A stretch of 64,000 bases of DNA from Pedobacter westerhofensis (GTDB taxonomy: Bacteria; Bacteroidota; Bacteroidia; Sphingobacteriales; Sphingobacteriaceae), in the NCBI RefSeq assembly GCF_900182595.1, contig NZ_FXTN01000009.1:186001-250000 (forward strand), written 5' to 3'. The translations under genes and the position numbers were made by a program. Shown in pieces: positions 8,796 to 17,785 of the stretch. A model generated the notes under the pieces. The model saw only the letters and a program-made list of their open reading frames with translations, was not told the origin of the DNA and did no database searches. The stretch's first letter is position 1. Each line of letters starts with the position of its first letter.

Positions 8796-11182
8796 GATAA
8801 GTTGTTTTTGCCTGCGTAAAACCTTGCTGCGAGGGTAGTAAAAAGAATAATCGTTACTGTGCTGAGCGGCATAAGAATGGCCGCGATCAGTGGCGACAGG
8901 AGGCCCTGTACAGCAAAGAAAAGCCCGGCCATATTATACAGGATGGAGATCACAAAACTCATGCGGATGACCTTCACTGCATCTTTGGCCTGGCGGATAA
9001 ACTGAGGGAGCTTCTCAAAGGCAGTGCCGTCCAGAATGCCGTCACAGCCTGGAGAGAAGTTATTGATGTCGTCTGTTACGGCTATGCCCAGGTTACTTTG
9101 GCGGAGGGCGCCGGCGTCGTTTAAACCATCGCCGAGCATCATTACCCTAGCCCCTTTATTCTGCAGGGCAAGGATGTAGTCCAGTTTGTCCTGCGGACTT
9201 TGTTTAAAATGCAGCTGCTGCATCCTGGAAAAGAAAGGCGTTAAAAGCTCCCTGTCATGGTCCTGATCTCCGGAGAGCAGGTGCAGGTCATTATCCTGGC
9301 CCAGTTTTAACGCCAGCTCTTTAAATCCCGGGCGCCATCGTTGTTCTGAAACGAAGTAACCGCAGTAATGATTGTCGGCCAGCACATGAACCACACTGCC
9401 TTTGTGGACAATGCTGATACCTAAAAATGCCGCACTGCCTATTTTTAGCTGATGCCCGTTTACAATACCGCTGATTCCCCGGCCTACCATTTCACGGTAC
9501 TCGTCTACCGGATAAACTGCATCCAGGTTGAGCCATTTTACCAGCTCCCGGCTGAGCGGATGACCTGAATTCCTGGCAAGATCGCTTACCAGCTGTTTTT
9601 CTGGTGTACTGAGCGTGCCCGTAAATTGAAAGCCATTTGCTGCCGGATTGGTGATGGTACCCGTTTTGTCGAAGACGATGGTATCGATCCTGGCAAGTTC
9701 CTCAATCACGGCAGTACTTTTTAAGTAGAATTTATTTTTATCAAATACGCTCAGTACAGCTGCGAGGGTAAAAGGCGAGCTAAGTGCGAGGGCACAAGGG
9801 CAGGCGATGATCAGGACTGCCGTGAAAGAAGCCACCGCCCTGTTGATGTCAGTATTGATCCAGAACAGGCCGGCAGCAGTAGCAACCAGCAGCAGGCCAA
9901 TGCTGAAATATTTGCTGACGGTATGGCTAAATGTCTGAATCGGATCTTTCTTCCCTACAAAGGTTTCATTGTTCCATAGTTTGGTGAGGTAACTTTGCGA
10001 AACGGCTTTAACTACTTCGAGCTCTATAGCACCCATGAGTTGCCGTCCTCCGGCATAGATCACCTCACCCAGCACTTTCTCTACAGGCTGAGATTCGCCC
10101 GTTACAAAACTAAAATCCAGCTTTGCCTCACCTTTGAGCAGGATTGCGTCGGCGGGTATAATCTCATTGCTGCGGATCAGGATGCGCTGGCCGGTTTTTA
10201 GTTCATTCAAGGGAACAGATTGTTCTTTACCCTCTTTTATACAGGTTACCGCCACCGGAAAATAGGAACGGTAGTCGCGCTCAAATGACAGATAGTGATA
10301 AGTACGGTGCTGCATCCATTTACCGATCAGGATAAAGAAAACCAGTGAACACAGCGTATCAATAAAGCCCGAACCGGTATGGCTTACGATCTCTGCGGCA
10401 GACCGCAGGAACATCACGGCAATTCCAAGGGCAAGCGGAAAATCCAGGTTCAGCACTCCATTCCTGAGATTTGTCCAGGCGGATATAAAATAATCCCGGG
10501 CGCTGTAAAGCATAACCGGTACTGCCAGGGCAAGGTTTATCCAGTTAAAAAACGTCTGGAAGTTTTTTTCGAAAGCGCTGAAGCCAAAATATTCGGGAAA
10601 ACTGAGCATCATGACATTGGAAAAGCAGAAACCTGCAACTGCAATTTTGGTAACCAGATTGCGCTCTGAATGGTCTGACTGCTGCTTTTTTACCATATCC
10701 TGCAAACTGATCAGCGGTTCGTAACCAACAGATGTCAGCAGCTCTGCCGTGCCACGCAATGAAATCAACTGGTTTTTAAAGGTGATACTCACTTGTTTTT
10801 TCGGGAAATCAATACGTGAATTTGAAATACCGGGATTGATCTTGTAAAGGTTTTCCAGCAGCCAGATACATGAACTGCAATGGATAGCAGGGATAAAAAG
10901 GGTGATGACGGTGGTTTGGTCATCTGTATAATCAATCAGATCTGCAGCAATGCCCGGTTCATCAAGGTAGTCGAAATGCGTTTCGGTTTTCTTTTGTGTG
11001 GCACCAGGAACGGCATTGTATGTATAATAGTTTGTTAACCGGTGACTGGAAAGGATCAGGTACACACTTTTACAGCCGGCACAGCAGAATTGCTTGTCGC
11101 CTGAAGAAAATGGTGTATGTGGAAGGCTGTCGCCACAGTGATAACATTGCGTATCAACAGATAGAATTATCGTCTCTTTCAT
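8792..11182 (-). CDS. ccoI: Copper-transporting P-type ATPase CcoI (FixI)
   Basis: A 796-residue P1B-type ATPase that exports copper toward the periplasmic face for cbb3 assembly. It opens with a Cys-rich metal-binding domain (CYHCGDSLP and FCCAGCKSVY). A heavy-metal-associated domain follows with CSSC at residues 102-105. The membrane CPC motif is in ACPCALALSSP, the phosphorylated Asp is D505 in DKTGT, and GDGLNDAGAL marks the hinge. This is the first gene of the minus-strand cco operon. The 5' region to the divergent histidine kinase is 215 bases and contains no clear FNR site. Confidence 0.95.
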   Translation of the reverse strand: MKETIILSVDTQCYHCGDSLPHTPFSSGDKQFCCAGCKSVYLILSSHRLTNYYTYNAVPGATQKKTETHFDYLDEPGIAADLIDYTDDQTTVITLFIPAIHCSSCIWLLENLYKINPGISNSRIDFPKKQVSITFKNQLISLRGTAELLTSVGYEPLISLQDMVKKQQSDHSERNLVTKIAVAGFCFSNVMMLSFPEYFGFSAFEKNFQTFFNWINLALAVPVMLYSARDYFISAWTNLRNGVLNLDFPLALGIAVMFLRSAAEIVSHTGSGFIDTLCSLVFFILIGKWMQHRTYHYLSFERDYRSYFPVAVTCIKEGKEQSVPLNELKTGQRILIRSNEIIPADAILLKGEAKLDFSFVTGESQPVEKVLGEVIYAGGRQLMGAIELEVVKAVSQSYLTKLWNNETFVGKKDPIQTFSHTVSKYFSIGLLLVATAAGLFWINTDINRAVASFTAVLIIACPCALALSSPFTLAAVLSVFDKNKFYLKSTAVIEELARIDTIVFDKTGTITNPAANGFQFTGTLSTPEKQLVSDLARNSGHPLSRELVKWLNLDAVYPVDEYREMVGRGISGIVNGHQLKIGSAAFLGISIVHKGSVVHVLADNHYCGYFVSEQRWRPGFKELALKLGQDNDLHLLSGDQDHDRELLTPFFSRMQQLHFKQSPQDKLDYILALQNKGARVMMLGDGLNDAGALRQSNLGIAVTDDINNFSPGCDGILDGTAFEKLPQFIRQAKDAVKVIRMSFVISILYNMAGLFFAVQGLLSPLIAAILMPLSTVTIILFTTLAARFYAGKNNLS

Positions 11183-11397
11183 CCTGTAGTATTATCCCGC
11201 AAAAATGCTTGGTATAACGCAGGAGTAAAATGACAACAGAAACCTTAAAACATGATAGAGGTCACTATATATCTACGGTGTTTGATTAAAATTTCGTATT
11301 ATTATATAATATTTATTGAATAATACTATTTTTGTTAACATGTATAAGTGTTATTTTTCTACTAAATAGCATCTTAATCCCAAGTGACCACTCTTCT

Positions 11398-12690
11398 ATG
11401 ATTACAAAAAACCGCATCAAATCCAACTGGACCGCGCTGACCGGCAGTCCTGAAACGCATACCCTTGAAGCACGAATTTTTCATGTCACCTGTATCTTTA
11501 CCATCCTTCTTTTCAGCTGCAGTATTTTCTTCAATTATTTTATTGGCCTGTACAATCTGAGCATTTTACTTACTCCTTCGGTATTTGCAGCATGTGGGCT
11601 GTACTATCTGTCTAAATTTAAGTTTAAGCACAGTTTGGCCGTAATGGTATTCTGTATCCTTGGCAATATTGTATTCGTTATTTTTTTTCTGAATAACTCC
11701 GGGATCAATGGGCCCAGTCTGGTCATCTATCTCCTGTTTTTTTTCCTGGTAATGAGTATTGTACCAGCTAAACAGCGCTTTTTGTGGGTGGGGATCAATA
11801 TCATTGTCGCGCTGCTGTTGATTGTTTATCAGTATAAGTTTCCTGAAAGCGTGCCCCTGAAACACAGTGATGAACTGAGAAGGTCGCTGGATTTTGCCTA
11901 TGTTTATTTCTTTACCCTGCTTATCGTATATTTTATCATTACAAGTATTATTGACAGCCACAACAGGGAAAAGACCTTGGCCGAGAACCGTGCGGAGCTG
12001 CTTGAATTGTCTAACCAGTCAAAAAATAAACTGTTCTCTATCCTGGCGCATGACCTGAGATCACCATTAAATTCCATCCAGAATTTTTTGGAGATGTCCT
12101 TAGACGAGCATATCAACGAAAGCGAGAAAAAGATTATTCATTCCAGCCTGCTGCGCGAAACCAGGTATACCCGGCAGATGCTGATCAACCTGCTTTCCTG
12201 GAGCAAGACGCAAATGGATGGGGTATCGGTTAACCTGGTCAGGCTAGACCTGCAGGAAACTCTTGAATCTACAATATTGATGCAGGCAAGCCTGGCAGAA
12301 GAAAAGAATATTACGATTACCAATGAGATACCAGAGGGGATGCAGGTAATTGCAGATCATGACATGCTGGAGCTGGTGATCCGTAACCTGATCAACAATG
12401 CCATCAAGTTTACGCCATATGACGGAGAGATCAATATCTCCTCCGAAGCGCATGGTACAGAGTGCTGGATCAGTGTAAAGGATAACGGCGTTGGAATTGC
12501 TAAAACGAATGAGCAAAATATTTTTTCGCTGCAGTCGGCAAGCACTTACGGCACGAACAACGAGAAAGGGGTGGGACTGGGCCTCGTTCTATGTAAAGAA
12601 TTTATATTGTTACAGCATGGTAAAATATGGCTGGAAAGTGAGCCTGATGTAGGTACCACCTTTTTTATTAGCCTGAAAATGGCGGTATAG
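11398..12690 (+). CDS. Membrane sensor histidine kinase
   Basis: A 430-residue kinase. Six hydrophobic segments fill residues about 30-185 (an MFS/7TM-like sensor region without a large periplasmic domain). A dimerisation domain follows with H-box ILAHDLRSPLNSI near residue 218, then a catalytic domain with N-box NLINNAIKF, G1 KDNGVGI and G2 GVGLGL. All catalytic boxes are intact. An upstream TTG could extend the frame by 22 codons, but the first ATG at 11398 gives a natural start (MITKNRIKSNW). No response regulator is adjacent, so it is an orphan. It is divergent from the cco operon; regulating that operon is possible but unsupported. Confidence 0.9.
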   Translation: MITKNRIKSNWTALTGSPETHTLEARIFHVTCIFTILLFSCSIFFNYFIGLYNLSILLTPSVFAACGLYYLSKFKFKHSLAVMVFCILGNIVFVIFFLNNSGINGPSLVIYLLFFFLVMSIVPAKQRFLWVGINIIVALLLIVYQYKFPESVPLKHSDELRRSLDFAYVYFFTLLIVYFIITSIIDSHNREKTLAENRAELLELSNQSKNKLFSILAHDLRSPLNSIQNFLEMSLDEHINESEKKIIHSSLLRETRYTRQMLINLLSWSKTQMDGVSVNLVRLDLQETLESTILMQASLAEEKNITITNEIPEGMQVIADHDMLELVIRNLINNAIKFTPYDGEINISSEAHGTECWISVKDNGVGIAKTNEQNIFSLQSASTYGTNNEKGVGLGLVLCKEFILLQHGKIWLESEPDVGTTFFISLKMAV

Positions 12691-12764
12691 ATCTATTTGT
12701 GGATTGAATTTGAATTGAGCCGTTAATTATACACCTTTGCACCATCAAAGACAAGAATTTAAGT

Positions 12765-13415
12765 ATGGAAGACCAAAATGAGCTGTCGCGCTTTGGAAAA
12801 GATTTTAAGGAAAGAGTTGAAAATGCGCTGAGCTGTCTCAAGGATGGTAAGGGTGTATTGGTGGTTGATGACGAAAGCAGGGAAAATGAGGGTGACCTGA
12901 TCTTTCCCGCAGCTACAATGAGTGCTGAGGATATGGCCTTAATGATCAGGACCTGCAGCGGGATCGTTTGCCTTTGCCTGACACCAGACCGTGCAGACCT
13001 GCTTGAACTGCCACCAATGGTACATGTAAACACCAGTAAATATCATACTCCTTTTACTGTAACTATCGAAGCAAAAGAGGGCGTAACTACGGGGGTTTCT
13101 GCGGCCGACAGGATCCATACGATCAGGACTGCCGTTGCCGATAAAGCTAAACCCGAAGACCTTTCCAGGCCAGGGCATGTTTTTCCGTTACGTGCAAATG
13201 CTGATGGCGTTTTCGGCAGAAGGGGACATACAGAGGGCAGTATTGACCTGATGATCCTTGCTGGTTTAAAGCCTGTTGCGGTATTATGCGAGCTGACGAA
13301 CGAAGACGGTACCATGGCACGTTTACCTGAGATTGCAGTTTTTGCCGAAGACCAGCGTACTACAGTTGTCTCTATTGAGGATATCTTCCAGTACAGATTA
13401 TCTTTGCAGGATTAG
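12765..13415 (+). CDS. ribB: 3,4-dihydroxy-2-butanone 4-phosphate synthase
   Basis: A 216-residue stand-alone RibB that turns ribulose 5-phosphate into the four-carbon precursor of riboflavin. Conserved features are the acidic loop DDESRENEGDLIFPA (metal and substrate binding), TGVSAADR, the RPGHVFPL segment and GHTEGSIDL. No GTP cyclohydrolase II domain is fused, so RibA must be elsewhere. No FMN riboswitch was seen in the 74 bases upstream; the motif CACCTTTGC there is a near match to a -7 element. It appears monocistronic. Confidence 0.95.
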   Translation: MEDQNELSRFGKDFKERVENALSCLKDGKGVLVVDDESRENEGDLIFPAATMSAEDMALMIRTCSGIVCLCLTPDRADLLELPPMVHVNTSKYHTPFTVTIEAKEGVTTGVSAADRIHTIRTAVADKAKPEDLSRPGHVFPLRANADGVFGRRGHTEGSIDLMILAGLKPVAVLCELTNEDGTMARLPEIAVFAEDQRTTVVSIEDIFQYRLSLQD

Positions 13416-13517
13416 TTCCCCAGCCTGGTGGCGGTGAAGCTTCAGATTGCGCTGGGTCATGACTGATGTATCCTGATATTGCTGACGATGATCATTGAGG
13501 CCTGATAAACAAAATTT

Positions 13518-14390
13518 TTAAATTACCTTCATCAGTTCTTCCATAAACAAAACGGCGGATCTTTTACGGTAAACGCCCTGCTGCCATAGAATGGAAGCCT
13601 GCCTGTACAGCTCTCTGCCTGAAATGGGAATGGCAATTAACCCATCCCAGTTGGTAATGGCTTTTTCATTGATAATCGTCACCCAGTTCCCGGCTTCTAC
13701 CATGGAGAGCAGGGAGTGCACATCGTTCATCTCCAGTTTGATATTGGGAGAGACACGGTTTTTTTTGAATATTTCTGTAAGCATATCCCTGGAGTTGAAT
13801 CCACTGCCCTGTAGTATAAGATCGGTTTTTGCAAGCTCTTTTAACGTGATCTTGTGAAGTTTGGCCATGGGATTATTTTTCGATACCACCATCATCACCC
13901 TTGAGGAAAACAGCGGCTGCATCTCCAGTCCGTCGCTGTCTGTCTGCTCATGAAAGGCAAGGATAATATCCAGGTCGGCCATTCTCAGCTTATTTTCCAG
14001 CTGGCCTGCTGCGCCTGATTCTACATGAACAGCAATGCCAGGATATTTTTGGGAAAAGGGAGTCAGGGCCGGAAGGATCAGTGAGCTGAAGGAGTATGTA
14101 ACCCCAATGTTCAGCTGGCCATTCATCATATTGCCATATTCAAACAAAGCCTGTTTGGACTTTTTAATATCAAGGATAATTTTTTGGGCATGGATCAAAA
14201 AAATACTTCCTGCTTCAGTCAGGCGAACCTGTTTGCCAATCCTGTCGAATAAGGGCGTACCTAATTCGCCCTCCAGCTGTTTGATTTGCTGGGAGAGGGT
14301 GGATTGTGTAACAAAAGAGGCTGCCGCGGCATCAGTAAAGTGCAGCAGCTCTGCCGCTTTGATAAAATAATTAAGTTGTCTGACTTCCAT
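13518..14390 (-). CDS. LysR-family transcriptional regulator
   Basis: A 290-residue LysR regulator. The N-terminal winged HTH (MEVRQLNYFIKAAELLHFTDAA and QSTLSQQIKQLEGELGTPLFDR) covers residues 1-65. A two-lobe effector domain covers about 90-290 (LNIGVTYSFSSLILPAL resembles the CynR/CbbR group). It is divergent from the MFS exporter gene that starts 98 bases away. That arrangement usually means the regulator controls its neighbour from the shared intergenic DNA, where a T-N11-A dyad is present. The inducer is unknown. Confidence 0.92.
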   Translation of the reverse strand: MEVRQLNYFIKAAELLHFTDAAAASFVTQSTLSQQIKQLEGELGTPLFDRIGKQVRLTEAGSIFLIHAQKIILDIKKSKQALFEYGNMMNGQLNIGVTYSFSSLILPALTPFSQKYPGIAVHVESGAAGQLENKLRMADLDIILAFHEQTDSDGLEMQPLFSSRVMMVVSKNNPMAKLHKITLKELAKTDLILQGSGFNSRDMLTEIFKKNRVSPNIKLEMNDVHSLLSMVEAGNWVTIINEKAITNWDGLIAIPISGRELYRQASILWQQGVYRKRSAVLFMEELMKVI

Positions 14391-14422
14391 AATCGATCGT
14401 TAAAACTAATCAAAATCATTAA

Positions 14423-14445
14423 ATCTATCAATTTTATAAATAGAT
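14423..14445. promoter_or_regulatory. Candidate LysR operator (ATCTAT-N11-ATAGAT)
   Basis: Inverted repeat ATCTAT at 14423-14428 and ATAGAT at 14440-14445, separated by 11 bases, so it also satisfies the T-N11-A rule of LysR sites. It lies between the divergent LysR and MFS genes. Binding by the adjacent LysR protein is inferred. Confidence 0.5.
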
Positions 14446-14487
14446 AGTGATTGCCGAAATTTGTTGCGTAATACAATACAACAAACC

Positions 14488-15702
14488 ATGACTGTTTTTC
14501 GATCACTAAAATCACGTAATTTCAAGCTCTTTTTTTATGGACAATCTATATCCCTGATCGGGACATGGATGCAAAAGACGGCAGTGAGCTGGCTGGTTTA
14601 TCAGATCACAGGTTCTGCCCTTTTACTTGGAGTAGTGGGTTTTGTGAGCCTGATCCCTTCGCTGGTTTTGTCTCCCTATGCGGGCAGTCTGGTAGACAGG
14701 CACGACCGTTACCGCATTATGGTGATTACACAAGTCATCTCTATGGTACAGGCGGGTGTTTTAGCCGGAATGCTTTTTCTGGGATACAACAACATCCTGA
14801 TGATCATCGGCCTAAGCCTGGTGCAAGGCATTATCAATGCTTTTGATGTGACCTGCAGGCAGTCGCTCATGGTAGAGATGGTAGATGACAAGAATGACCT
14901 GCCCAATGCGATCGCCTTAAATTCTACAATGACCAATTTTGCCCGTATTGCGGGACCTGCAGTGGCTGGAATCATCCTCAGCACTTTTGGTACAGACGTA
15001 TGTTTTATAGGTAACTTTTTAAGCTATATCCCTGTATTGATCTGTTTATTTATGATGAAATTACATACTCCTGTAATTGAAAAACCTGTAAAAAGCATTT
15101 GGGCCGAACTTCATGAGGGTTTTAAATATGTTTCGGGGGATAAAGAACTCAGCAGTGTGATTATGATGATTGGTATCAGCAGTCTCTTTGTGATGCCGTT
15201 TAATACACTGATGCCCATATTTGCAAAAGATCTCTTTCATGGTGACGCCAAAACATTTAGCTGGTTTGAGAGTGCTGCGGGACTGGGATCCATTGTAAGT
15301 GCCATTTACCTGGCAAATCTGAAACACAGTAACACGCTGATGAAACTGATTATGATTGCCGGCGGGATCCTTGGATTTAGCCTGATGCTGCTGTCATATT
15401 CGCCTCAGCTGCCAATTGCTTTGCTCTTTATGGTGCTGGCCGGGGTAGGAATGATGGGTCAGAGCTCAGCTATCAACACGTATATCCAGACCCACGCTGT
15501 TCCGGAAATGAGGGGCCGCGCAATCAGTTACTATATTATGGCTTACCAGGGACTGATCCCTGTGGGCAGCCTGCTGATCGGCTGGCTCGCCAATATGCTG
15601 GGACCAAGACCTGCGGTACTGATAGAAGGAATGATCGGTTTAACTGCCACTGCCTTGTTTGTATATTATAAAACAAGGGAAGTAGCGGTAAAAACGGCAT
15701 AA
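14488..15702 (+). CDS. MFS exporter, EntS-like (MFS_3)
   Basis: A 404-residue major facilitator with about 12 membrane segments. The N-terminal RSLKSRNFKLFFYGQSISLIG and the loop motif SLVDRHDRYRIM are characteristic of the MFS_3 group, which includes enterobactin exporter EntS. The substrate is unknown. A TTG nine codons upstream could extend the frame, but the ATG at 14488 matches the family's start (MTVFRSLKSRN). The gene is divergent from a LysR regulator and is probably its target. An imperfect dyad follows the stop. Confidence 0.9.
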   Translation: MTVFRSLKSRNFKLFFYGQSISLIGTWMQKTAVSWLVYQITGSALLLGVVGFVSLIPSLVLSPYAGSLVDRHDRYRIMVITQVISMVQAGVLAGMLFLGYNNILMIIGLSLVQGIINAFDVTCRQSLMVEMVDDKNDLPNAIALNSTMTNFARIAGPAVAGIILSTFGTDVCFIGNFLSYIPVLICLFMMKLHTPVIEKPVKSIWAELHEGFKYVSGDKELSSVIMMIGISSLFVMPFNTLMPIFAKDLFHGDAKTFSWFESAAGLGSIVSAIYLANLKHSNTLMKLIMIAGGILGFSLMLLSYSPQLPIALLFMVLAGVGMMGQSSAINTYIQTHAVPEMRGRAISYYIMAYQGLIPVGSLLIGWLANMLGPRPAVLIEGMIGLTATALFVYYKTREVAVKTA

Positions 15703-15705
15703 ATC

Positions 15706-15738
15706 ACAGCGCTTGGTCTCTTGTAAAACCAGCGCTGT
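15706..15738. terminator. Imperfect hairpin between convergent genes
   Basis: Left arm ACAGCGCTTGGT and right arm ACCAGCGCTGT pair with a single bulge, just after the MFS stop and before the end of the DUF1634 gene. There is no strong T-run on either side, so termination is only suggested. Confidence 0.45.
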
Positions 15739-15746
15739 AAACGAGA

Positions 15747-16142
15747 TTATACTTTCAGTCCGGCGAACATGCTGAACAGGATGATAAACAGTACAATCGA
15801 GGTGATCACAATATAAAGTCTGTCCTTCTCAATGATGAAGGATACCAGGGAAAAGAAGATGCGGACAATGGGGGTGGCGATCAGGATCACTACTCCCAGC
15901 TGTATGATCTCAGAGGCGCTTCCCTTTGCCAGCCCGCTCAGAATACCGGTTAGGCTGGTATATCCTGCCGGCTCCCCGTTAAAAGTGCTATAGTGCGGCA
16001 GCCCGGATCCCTGCTGGTACAAATACCAGATTCCACCAACAATAGCTACAGAGCCTGAAATCAGCACTCCTAATCTTAATACCTGGCCGATCAGTTGCTC
16101 CATGTCATAATCGGTCATTTTTTTATTTTCTTTAGTCGTCAT
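15747..16142 (-). CDS. DUF1634 membrane protein, partner of TauE/SafE
   Basis: A 131-residue protein with three predicted membrane helices (residues about 20-40, 75-95 and 105-130). The MTDYDMEQLIGQVLRLGVLISG start and the VGGIWYL, IATPIVRIFFSLVSFIIEKDR pattern belong to DUF1634. Genes of this family very often follow a TauE/SafE permease, as here, 5 bases downstream. A role as a small accessory subunit of that permease is inferred from this repeated pairing, and no direct function is known. It is the last gene of the gntR-tauE-DUF1634 unit. Confidence 0.85.
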   Translation of the reverse strand: MTTKENKKMTDYDMEQLIGQVLRLGVLISGSVAIVGGIWYLYQQGSGLPHYSTFNGEPAGYTSLTGILSGLAKGSASEIIQLGVVILIATPIVRIFFSLVSFIIEKDRLYIVITSIVLFIILFSMFAGLKV

Positions 16143-16147
16143 CTTGC

Positions 16148-16981
16148 TTAGAATTTGTGGTTAAAACCATTATAAATCATATTTAGTGCGATCAGCGTAA
16201 TGGCGATGCTAAAGATGAGTTTGAGTGAATTCACATTGATTTTCATCAATAATTTTGAACCGGTGAAAGCACCTGCCAGCACACCAATAATCACGGGAAA
16301 TGCAATGCCCGGATCAATATAGCCTCTTTGCAGATAAACTACTGCACTTGCAGCAGCTGTTACACCTACCATAAAATTACTGGTGGTAGTGCTTACGCGA
16401 AAGGGAACTTTCATAGCAGTGTCCATTGCCAGCACTTTAAGTGCACCTGATCCAATGCCCAGCAAACCCGAAAGCATACCCGCGAGGGTCATGATTGAAA
16501 ATCCGGCGCCTACATTGTTAAGTTTGTAATCTACAGGGCCATCCTTTGTAGGATAGCTGCCATTTAGTTTAAATTTGTAAGACCATTTACTGCCGGTTAT
16601 GAGGGCTGCTTCGCTCTTCTTCCTCAGGGTCATGGCTGCAGAAAAAATAAGCATTACGCCAAACAGGATGGCAACAATATTAACAGGGGTATAGATTGCG
16701 AGGATAGCTCCGATTACCGCCCCGGCCGTGGTTGCAATTTCGAGGAACATCCCCAGGCGGACGTTGGTGATTCCCTCCTTGACATAGGCACTTGCAGAAC
16801 CCGACGAGGTTGCTATTGATGCAACCAGGGCTGCTCCGATGGCATAGCGGATATCTACGTGAAAGTATAGTGTAAGCAATGGAATGATCACTACACCGCC
16901 GCCAAGGCCGGTAAGGGAGCCGGCAAGTCCTGCAAGATAGGCGCCAAGTAATAGGATCAGGGTAAAAGTGAAGATAGTCAT
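16148..16981 (-). CDS. TauE/SafE family anion permease
   Basis: A 277-residue membrane permease with about eight helices. The internal duplication is visible: GLAGSLTGLGGGVVIIPLLTL near residues 15-35 and GMLSGLLGIGSGALKVLAM near 165-185, both typical of TauE/SafE. Members move sulfite, sulfoacetate or other organic anions; the substrate here is not evident. It is encoded 7 bases after the gntR gene and 5 before DUF1634. Control by a FadR-type GntR regulator suggests an organic acid as substrate and inducer. Confidence 0.9.
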   Translation of the reverse strand: MTIFTFTLILLLGAYLAGLAGSLTGLGGGVVIIPLLTLYFHVDIRYAIGAALVASIATSSGSASAYVKEGITNVRLGMFLEIATTAGAVIGAILAIYTPVNIVAILFGVMLIFSAAMTLRKKSEAALITGSKWSYKFKLNGSYPTKDGPVDYKLNNVGAGFSIMTLAGMLSGLLGIGSGALKVLAMDTAMKVPFRVSTTTSNFMVGVTAAASAVVYLQRGYIDPGIAFPVIIGVLAGAFTGSKLLMKINVNSLKLIFSIAITLIALNMIYNGFNHKF

Positions 16982-16988
16982 GATATAT

Positions 16989-17627
16989 TTAGTAATTGTG
17001 GTGTAAGATACTTTTTAAAAGTTGTTCTGCCGATTTCTGGTCTTGTTTTGCGATGGCAGCAGCCAGATCTTCGTGTGATTGCTGACTGCGGCTGAAATGC
17101 CCTATGTTTTCCTCTCTTTTTTCAAAGAAATCCTGCAGCACCAGGCTGAAATTTTCATAGAGATCTGAAAGTACTTTATTACCAGCGGCTTTAGCTATAC
17201 TGATATGAAAACCCACATCAGCATCCATACATTTTTTTGGCTGGCTGGCTTCGATGGCTTTCTTTCGCTGTAGCAGCAGCTCCTGCATGTTTTCGATGTC
17301 AGCTGCTGTCCGGTTGGTACAGGCCAGGCGTACAATCTCATTTTCAAGCACTGCACGTACGGTATTTACTTCTTCAAAATCTGCCCTGCGCAAGCGCTGG
17401 GTAAGTGATTCATCTCTGATTTTTGAGGCTACAAAAGTGCCGGATCCCTGTTGTACTTTGAGGATCCCCGAAATGGCCAGGGTTTTTATAGCTTCTCTTA
17501 TCGTAGAGCGGCCGACCTGGTAAATTTCCATAAGTTCTGGTTCGGCAGGAATTTTTTCGCCCTTTTTGAGTCGCCCGGAGGCAATATCTTTTTTAATGGC
17601 TGCAATAACCTTGTCTGAAAGTTTCAT
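16989..17627 (-). CDS. GntR/FadR-subfamily transcriptional regulator
   Basis: A 212-residue regulator with winged HTH at residues about 5-70 (KKGEKIPAEPELMEIYQVGRSTIREAIKTL) and an all-helical FCD ligand domain (residues about 90-210, with the Asp/His metal ligands in DVGFHISIAKAAGNKVL). FCD domains bind small carboxylates, often with a metal. An in-frame ATG at 17648 would add seven residues, but it lies inside an operator palindrome. The ATG at 17627 is therefore preferred. The gene leads an operon with TauE/SafE and DUF1634. Three copies of a palindrome sit upstream, pointing to autoregulation. Confidence 0.88.
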   Translation of the reverse strand: MKLSDKVIAAIKKDIASGRLKKGEKIPAEPELMEIYQVGRSTIREAIKTLAISGILKVQQGSGTFVASKIRDESLTQRLRRADFEEVNTVRAVLENEIVRLACTNRTAADIENMQELLLQRKKAIEASQPKKCMDADVGFHISIAKAAGNKVLSDLYENFSLVLQDFFEKREENIGHFSRSQQSHEDLAAAIAKQDQKSAEQLLKSILHHNY

Positions 17628-17642
17628 TATATATTGATTATT

Positions 17643-17657
17643 AAACATCAGATGTAT
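17643..17657. promoter_or_regulatory. GntR operator copy 1
   Basis: AAACATCAGATGTAT, one mismatch from the 15-bp palindrome AAACATC-W-GATGTTT. It is the copy nearest the gntR gene. Regulator assignment is inferred from adjacency. Confidence 0.7.
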
Positions 17658-17664
17658 GTGGTGT

Positions 17665-17679
17665 AAACGTCTGATGTTT
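17665..17679. promoter_or_regulatory. GntR operator copy 2
   Basis: AAACGTCTGATGTTT, one mismatch from the same palindrome, 22 bases (about two helical turns) from copy 1, so two dimers could bind on one DNA face. Confidence 0.72.
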
Positions 17680-17700
17680 TAAAGGTGCGTATTATTATTT

Positions 17701-17715
17701 AAACATCTGATGTTT
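17701..17715. promoter_or_regulatory. GntR operator copy 3 (perfect)
   Basis: AAACATCTGATGTTT, a perfect dyad around a central T, 36 bases from copy 2. With copies 1 and 2 it forms an operator array before the gntR-tauE-DUF1634 operon. Confidence 0.75.
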
Positions 17716-17785
17716 GTTGGTGATTTGTGACAATGTGATGAGATGCCTGAAGCGCCGGATTTTTATCAGTTACCACTGGAATGTG

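Noticed and set aside
11281..11296. FNR-like half site (TTTGATTAAAATTTC) upstream of ccoI
   Set aside because: Only the first half resembles TTGAT-N4-ATCAA; the second half is absent.
11332..11397. TTG start that would lengthen the histidine kinase by 22 residues
   Set aside because: The ATG at 11398 gives a natural start and the added residues look like untranslated leader.
15061..15327. 88-codon minus-strand frame opposite the MFS_3 exporter
   Set aside because: Antisense shadow of membrane-protein codons with no motif or start context.
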